From Jiulongibacter sediminis (lineage in GTDB: Bacteria > Bacteroidota > Bacteroidia > Cytophagales > Spirosomataceae), in assembly GCF_001306455.1 (NCBI RefSeq), contig NZ_LGTQ01000012.1, positions 1 to 64,000 of the forward strand: a stretch of 64,000 nt of DNA, written 5' to 3'. Shown here piece by piece: positions 59,089-64,000 of the stretch. Each line of letters opens with the position of its first letter. Within the stretch, counting starts at the first letter, position 1. The position numbers were made by a program, and so were the translations under genes. The notes under the pieces are model-generated. The model saw nothing but the letters and a program-made list of their open reading frames with translations, was not told the origin of the DNA and made no database searches.

Positions 59089-61530
59089 ATGAAAAAGACA
59101 ATACAAATTAATATAGCCGGCATCGTTTTCAACATTGAAGAAGACGCCTATAAGACACTGAATGATTATCTGGCATCCGTCCAGAAGTACTTTTCGAGCT
59201 ATGAAGGCAGTGAGGAGATCGTGGCTGACATTGAAGCCCGCATTGCCGAAAAGTTTATCGGTAAAAACAAACCTGATGCTGTACCGGTTATCACCGCTGC
59301 AAACGTGGACGAAATCATGAAAACCATGGGATCGGTGGCCGATTTTGAAGCTGTAGAAGAAGAGGCTGCTTTTTCGTCAGATGCTTTTGAAGAGCCTCAG
59401 GCGAAATCTTCCGAACAGTCAAAAACAGAACCTCAGGGAGAAACCAAACGAATCTTCCGTGACACTAAACGTAAAGCACTGGGTGGCGTTTTGGCTGGTT
59501 TAGCCAACTATTTCAAAACAGACGTCGTTTGGTTCAGAGTGCTGTTTCTTATAGGCTTTCTTGGCCTTGCAGAAAGCGGAATAAGCGGTATTCTTTTCCT
59601 TGCCTATATCATTTGCTGGATCGCCTTCCCGCCAAGTGAAGAGCTGGAAGAAAACGAAAACGTGAAGAAGTTTTACCGTAACCCGGAGGGTAAAGTTATC
59701 GGTGGTGTGGCCACAGGACTTGCTTCGTACCTCAATATGGATGTGGCGGTATTAAGAATCATTTTTGTGGTTCTTGTTCCTTTCTTCGGAATCGGTTTCC
59801 TGGCCTACCTCATCCTTTGGATAGCTTCTCCGATTGCACAAACGCTGACTCAAAAAATGGAAATGAAGGGCGAGGCCGTTACCATTGAAAACATTGACAG
59901 CAATATCAAGCAAAGCCTGCATGTAGAAAATAACCCGACAACCCCAAGGAAAGAAAGTGCGATTGCTACGCTGCTACTTTTCCCGTTCCGTCTTCTGGGA
60001 CAGGCCTTTTCAGTTCTTGGCAGAGGTCTTTCTCATCTCGGGCCTGTGGTTCGTATTTTTCTCGGAATAATTTTATGCCTTATCGGACTCGGACTCACGA
60101 TTGGAGCTTTGACGGGAACGGCCGTATTTTATGGTCTACTCACTGATCACCGTTGGATAACTAATGATGCTAACCTCGGCTTTTTTGCCCGTGATTTACC
60201 TGCAAACTCCGGCATCTTCTTATTTCTGACAACAGCCATTCCCGCCGTAGCGACGTTACTTTCGGGTGTTATTTTGATTACCAATGAGCGAATTGGTACT
60301 AGAAACTTCTGGTTAACAGGTCTCGGCCTTTGGGTTGTCGGTATTCTCGGTCTCAGCTTTATTGGTGGGCGTTACTCCTTAAATTATGCCAAAAGAGCTT
60401 CTGTACGCGAAGTCGAGAATTTTAAACTGAGCTCTGAAACGGTTTATCTTGACTCTTATGAAAATCTGGATGACGATACGCACGATTATAATCTTAAAGT
60501 GCTTATTGAGCCTTCTGATTCTGATGAAATAGAAATTGTGAAGAACTTTACAAGCTCGGGAAGCTCCCGGGAAGTCGCTAAAGAAAATGCCCGACAACTT
60601 TCTTATCAAGTCAATGTAAGAGATTCATTGGTCTTGTTTAATGAGCGACCAATTCTGGAAGAAACAGCCAATTTCAGAAATCAAAAAATAAGTGTCGACT
60701 TGAAAATTCCGAGAGGAAAAAAAATCAGAATGACCGAGAATTTTGCCCGTGAACTGCTGGCAAATGCCTGGGCTGTTAAAAACAGGTTCGGAATCGAGTA
60801 TAATGATTTTGATAAACTGATTTTTGAAATCAATGAAGAAGGAGATTTGGTTTGTTTTGATTGCGAGCCGCTTGACGAAGAAGAACAAAAAGCCTATCGT
60901 GAGCGGGAAAGTCGCTGGAGTTCCTATTACCTGAATGACGATGATTTCAAACCAACCGGCCGATTCGATAAATCCTTCGATCTTGATGATTTTGATAGTA
61001 TCGAATTCGGAGGCACTTTCAGAGTGATGGTAACTCAAGGCGATAATTATGAGGTTTCTGTAGTGGCTGAGAGCGAAAATGATCTTGAAGATATGACGGC
61101 CGAAGTGCGTGGTGGAGAGCTGCGTCTGGGATTTAGAGATCGTTTCTTCGACAACAGAGACCGTGTGAATGTCTATATCAATATGCCTAAACTGGAAAGC
61201 CTCAATGTTTCGGGAGCTTCCAAGTTGAAGGTTCTGGATTTTAAAAATATTACTGATCTCAATGTCGACATTTCAGGTGCGGCTAATGCTCAATTGGATA
61301 TCGAGGCTAATGATATGAATTTTGATGGTTCGGGTGCCAGCAAAACTGAGATCAGAGGTATTATTGATAATCTGGATCTGGACATCTCAGGTGCCAGTCA
61401 TCTCAAAGCGGTTGAGACGGAAATTAACCGTGCTGAAGTGGAAGCTTCCGGAGCAAGCCACGTTGACTTGGGAGAGGTTCAGGATTTGAAATCCAATACC
61501 AGCGGAGCCGCTTCAGTTAAGCGGAAATAA
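59089..61530 (+). CDS. PspC-domain membrane protein with C-terminal DUF2807 (head GIN) domain
   Basis: The 813-residue protein has two PspC domains (about 121-181 and 194-250: KRKALGGVLAGLANYF and GKVIGGVATGLASYLN). Further spans lie at about 283-460 and a linker follows. A C-terminal parallel-beta DUF2807 domain runs from about 630 to 810 with repeats of SGASKLKV, SGAANAQL, SGASKTEI and SGASHVDL. PspC proteins respond to envelope stress; DUF2807 is thought to bind outside the membrane. It follows padR by 15 bp and is probably repressed by it. A terminator follows. Confidence 0.9.
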   Translation: MKKTIQINIAGIVFNIEEDAYKTLNDYLASVQKYFSSYEGSEEIVADIEARIAEKFIGKNKPDAVPVITAANVDEIMKTMGSVADFEAVEEEAAFSSDAFEEPQAKSSEQSKTEPQGETKRIFRDTKRKALGGVLAGLANYFKTDVVWFRVLFLIGFLGLAESGISGILFLAYIICWIAFPPSEELEENENVKKFYRNPEGKVIGGVATGLASYLNMDVAVLRIIFVVLVPFFGIGFLAYLILWIASPIAQTLTQKMEMKGEAVTIENIDSNIKQSLHVENNPTTPRKESAIATLLLFPFRLLGQAFSVLGRGLSHLGPVVRIFLGIILCLIGLGLTIGALTGTAVFYGLLTDHRWITNDANLGFFARDLPANSGIFLFLTTAIPAVATLLSGVILITNERIGTRNFWLTGLGLWVVGILGLSFIGGRYSLNYAKRASVREVENFKLSSETVYLDSYENLDDDTHDYNLKVLIEPSDSDEIEIVKNFTSSGSSREVAKENARQLSYQVNVRDSLVLFNERPILEETANFRNQKISVDLKIPRGKKIRMTENFARELLANAWAVKNRFGIEYNDFDKLIFEINEEGDLVCFDCEPLDEEEQKAYRERESRWSSYYLNDDDFKPTGRFDKSFDLDDFDSIEFGGTFRVMVTQGDNYEVSVVAESENDLEDMTAEVRGGELRLGFRDRFFDNRDRVNVYINMPKLESLNVSGASKLKVLDFKNITDLNVDISGAANAQLDIEANDMNFDGSGASKTEIRGIIDNLDLDISGASHLKAVETEINRAEVEASGASHVDLGEVQDLKSNTSGAASVKRK

Positions 61531-61550
61531 GAAGCACTTAAAACTTGTTC

Positions 61551-61576
61551 AAAGGCCCCGGAAATTCCGGGGCCTT
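61551..61576 (+). terminator. Terminator after the PspC gene
   Basis: AAAGGCCCCGG (61551-61561) pairs with CCGGGGCCTTT (61567-61577) around a 5-nt loop, followed by T. A TTG at 61545 inside it cannot be the start of the following gene. Confidence 0.9.
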
Positions 61577-61637
61577 TTTGCTTTCAATTTCAAAAATCAA
61601 TACCGAATTAAAATCAGGGAAAGGCTGTTCTTTCCTC

Positions 61638-62240
61638 ATGCAGCTTTTCAGCCCTTCTACTCTCATCGTGTTCTTTAGCTGGCTAGCCTATGGACTTTTG
61701 CATAGCTTAATAGCTTCAACGATAATCAAAAATAACCTGAGACCAAGGATTGAGCCTGAAGGCATCAACTACCGACTATTGTATGTGATTATTGCTGTAT
61801 TAAGTCCTATTCCAATTGTCTGGTTTCAGCTTAATTCTGAGAGCCCGCCAGTTTGGGAGAATTACAGGGAAATCCGACTTTTCGGAGGGTTCATGGCCGG
61901 TATAGGCCTGGCTCTTTTGCGTCAAGCCTTCTCGGTTTATGACACCTCTCTGTTCCTCGGCTTAAGTCGTGCAGAAGAGAACTCTGAAAGCTTCAAAACT
62001 TCCGGACTGTTGCAATATGTTCGACATCCATTGTATACTGCAACACTGATGATTTTCTGGGGATGGTTTTTATTCAGTAACAGCTACCACAATCTCGCCT
62101 TTTGTCTGGCCAATACACTATATATCCTGTTGGGAATACAATGGGAAGAGAAAAAACTCATTAGACAATTTGGAGAAGAGTACCTCGAGTACCGCAAGAA
62201 GACTCCCATGCTTTTCCCAAAAAAGTTTAACTTTTCATAA
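61638..62240 (+). CDS. ICMT/PEMT-like membrane methyltransferase
   Basis: From the ATG at 61638 the protein has 200 residues; a TTG at 61545 lies at the preceding terminator and was rejected. Five to six hydrophobic spans are visible. The C-terminal signature is LLQYVRHPLYTATLMIFWGW followed by EEKKLIRQFGEEYLEYRKKTPMLFP, the conserved RHP and EE motif of isoprenylcysteine carboxyl methyltransferases and NnrU-like proteins, which bind S-adenosylmethionine. The substrate, perhaps a lipid or quinone, is unknown. It is convergent with the BatA-like gene and overlaps it by 14 bp. Confidence 0.8.
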   Translation: MQLFSPSTLIVFFSWLAYGLLHSLIASTIIKNNLRPRIEPEGINYRLLYVIIAVLSPIPIVWFQLNSESPPVWENYREIRLFGGFMAGIGLALLRQAFSVYDTSLFLGLSRAEENSESFKTSGLLQYVRHPLYTATLMIFWGWFLFSNSYHNLAFCLANTLYILLGIQWEEKKLIRQFGEEYLEYRKKTPMLFPKKFNFS

Positions 62241-64000
62241 ACCTCACCAAAAGAATCTCAACGAGTAGAAAAGCTAATGCTGCATAAAGAAAATACTTCC
62301 AGAGCTGTTTACCGAAGTTGCTTTCGGCAAAGCTATCGATAAAATCACCATCAAGTATATTGTCAAAAACAGTAATGTTCGGCTGCTCAGCAAAAATATC
62401 CTTTAACTCTTCAGGGGTATATTGACCCATTTTAGACTCTTCCGAGTTATGGTTGAGAGCTAATAATTTCCGGGTAACTCCATCCTGTTGAAGTTCAAAA
62501 AAGCCTGACTCTATCTCATCCCCCAGTTCGGCGATATCTGGCAATTCCAAAATCAGATTATTACGAATAACCCGCTGAACCGGAATCACCTCTTTCTCTC
62601 CACTTTTCAAAGTGTAAACTGCATTTTGAGGAGCATCATTCATCGGAATTATAATACTTCCTTCATCAAAATTATAAGCCAGTCGTTGAGGCTTAACACT
62701 CAATGCAGCCATTTTAAATAATGTAGGAACAAACAAGGCGTGCTCGGCAAAATTGCCAAAACGGCCGAGTAATGGAGAACTCAAAAGATACACGGAACCA
62801 TCACCAAAATTAGCCTGACTTAGAAAATTCTTACCACTTTTCATCATTAGAAGCCTGGTTCCGACCCCACTCCAATCCAGTACAGGTTTTACCGAAGGCA
62901 AATTGAGAATAACATCACCCGACTGCTCGAAAACATCAGCAAAAAATGGATTGGACTTATCCGGCTCCGTTAGCATAGTCGGAGTAACATTTACTGAAGA
63001 TGAGTCTTTCAAAACCCGGAGAGAACTGAGACCAAGACTGGCCAGGGTTTCTCTATAAACCTGCTCAGAAGGATTTGACGAAGGAATAACCAAAACATGC
63101 CCACCTTCTCTTACAAAGGTCTGAATGGCCGTTTGAAGATTGGGGTCAAAAGCCTGAATCCCTTCAAGAATCACAAAATCGTTTTCAGAGATTCGATTCA
63201 AATTAACATTCCCTGAATTGTATTGAGAAAAGTTAAACAAACTATCGTTCGAAAAGAGCTTTGCTACGTAATCAGACGGTGACCGCTCCTGAAAAAGATG
63301 AAGAATATTGATGGCCGGCGAAATATCCAACACAAAATAACTTTCATTATCAAAGGTAATGGGCTGATCGTCAAACTGCACTACTCCACGATGTTCACCT
63401 TTTTCTCTAACCGTAAAATTGAAACTTGCCGTGGCATACGTATCAGGTGCTATGCTAACTGAACTGGTGCTGGTTTGAACATCATCTATAAAAAGTTTCA
63501 CAGGGAGGTTTTCTACCGGCTCATTACCGGAATTAAACACTTTGACATAGAGCACACTGTTCTGCATTTCTCGAACAAAAGGCGAAGCAAGCCATACAGA
63601 ATCCACAAAAACGTTTTTAAGCCCTTCTCCCTGCACAGGAATCAGATAAATTTGCTGGCTACTATCCACTCTAAAGTTCTGTAAATCACCGACCGTACTT
63701 TTTTGAAAATCTGAGAACCAGAAAAAGCTGTTTCTGTCAGCAGAGGATTCTTTATGAGCCATACTAACCTGTCGCCGATAAACATTCTCCAGTGTTCGGT
63801 GTCTTGAAGAAAAACCTACTTCGGTTAATCGGTCTTTGATTTTTGCCGCCCCTTTAATAAACTGATCATCCCCACTGAAACTGTTACTCAAAAACTGAAC
63901 ATTCTGCTGGTTTTTAAATAGGCCAAGAAGCTCATCAATCTTAACGGCCGCTAGGTCAATATACCGCTTATTCTCCGTTGTATTCTGCATACTCAGAGAG
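62227..64000 (-). CDS. BatA-like membrane protein (5' end beyond window)
   Basis: The frame is open to the right edge, so the N-terminus is missing. The visible part (at least 590 residues) begins with SLSMQN, which looks like a VWA-type DxSxSM metal-binding stretch. It continues with Ig-like and Rossmann-like regions (FVILEGIQAFDPNLQT, VREGGHVLVIPSSNPSEQ) and ends in one membrane span, YFLYAALAFLLVEILLV. This is the layout of Bacteroidota proteins with an N-terminal BatA domain. They are thought to act in aerotolerance or envelope stress. The missing start and the N-terminal membrane region cannot be seen. Confidence 0.75.
   Translation of the reverse strand, partial: SLSMQNTTENKRYIDLAAVKIDELLGLFKNQQNVQFLSNSFSGDDQFIKGAAKIKDRLTEVGFSSRHRTLENVYRRQVSMAHKESSADRNSFFWFSDFQKSTVGDLQNFRVDSSQQIYLIPVQGEGLKNVFVDSVWLASPFVREMQNSVLYVKVFNSGNEPVENLPVKLFIDDVQTSTSSVSIAPDTYATASFNFTVREKGEHRGVVQFDDQPITFDNESYFVLDISPAINILHLFQERSPSDYVAKLFSNDSLFNFSQYNSGNVNLNRISENDFVILEGIQAFDPNLQTAIQTFVREGGHVLVIPSSNPSEQVYRETLASLGLSSLRVLKDSSSVNVTPTMLTEPDKSNPFFADVFEQSGDVILNLPSVKPVLDWSGVGTRLLMMKSGKNFLSQANFGDGSVYLLSSPLLGRFGNFAEHALFVPTLFKMAALSVKPQRLAYNFDEGSIIIPMNDAPQNAVYTLKSGEKEVIPVQRVIRNNLILELPDIAELGDEIESGFFELQQDGVTRKLLALNHNSEESKMGQYTPEELKDIFAEQPNITVFDNILDGDFIDSFAESNFGKQLWKYFLYAALAFLLVEILLVRFMKS

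Noticed and set aside
61545-61637. TTG start for the methyltransferase gene
   Set aside because: The TTG is immediately before a strong terminator, and the added residues are encoded by the hairpin.

Overview
The window looks like chromosomal DNA of a Bacteroidota bacterium, most likely of the order Cytophagales. The evidence is a type IX secretion (T9SS) C-terminal sorting domain, a giant surface protein built of CHU_C-type Ig-like repeats, a TonB receptor paired with a DUF4249 lipoprotein, Bacteroidota-only families such as DUF4199, and repeated promoter -7 elements of the TAnnTTTG type. I see no insertion sequence, prophage or CRISPR array. Most of the window is housekeeping and stress genes in short operons.

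Layout. 1-4481 (-): 3'-truncated giant Ig-like surface protein. 4602-5428: a 47-residue membrane protein with its own terminator, and a membrane LuxR-type regulator with no ATG, GTG or TTG start, preceded by a terminator-like leader. 5497-7453: Tat-exported FAD oxidase and a DUF4199 protein. 7565-9866: AhpD/AhpC oxidative-stress pair divergent from an OxyR regulator. 9941-10190: tRNA-Arg(TCT) with a degenerate tandem copy. 10314-14032: operon of epimerase, CutC, Mpg glycosylase and M24 peptidase. 14029-22521: lipoprotein, DUF1761 protein, quinone reductase, cysE-cysM cysteine synthesis, and the TonB receptor/DUF4249 operon. 22704-32293: htpG, barrel protein, YigZ, glnS, TonB receptor and two pirins. 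32340-33564: a T9SS cargo protein behind a 39-residue RiPP precursor with a lasso-type leader. 34047-40320: TlpA-like lipoprotein, acyl-ACP desaturase operon, plsC and aspS. 40402-52178: cytochrome c dehydrogenase-like lipoprotein, an uncharacterised coiled-coil membrane pair, hydrolase/YjbQ, mdh, YkvA, tatA, an MltD-like transglycosylase and a threonine dehydratase. 52162-53043: AlkA glycosylase. 53183-58313 (-): a five-gene cassette resembling a chaperone-usher fimbrial operon. 58670-64000: cysteine-triplet peptide, PadR, PspC/DUF2807 protein, an ICMT-like methyltransferase and a partial BatA-like protein.

The two strongest discovery candidates are the fimbria-like cassette at 53183-58313 and the orphan lasso-leader peptide at 33445-33564. 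The cassette has the gene order subunit, chaperone-like protein, large outer-membrane barrel, two more subunits. It also has a stem-loop after the first subunit gene and three ATATAT boxes at exact 21-bp spacing upstream. The peptide has no maturation enzymes in the window and no acidic residue at the ring-closing positions usual for lasso peptides.
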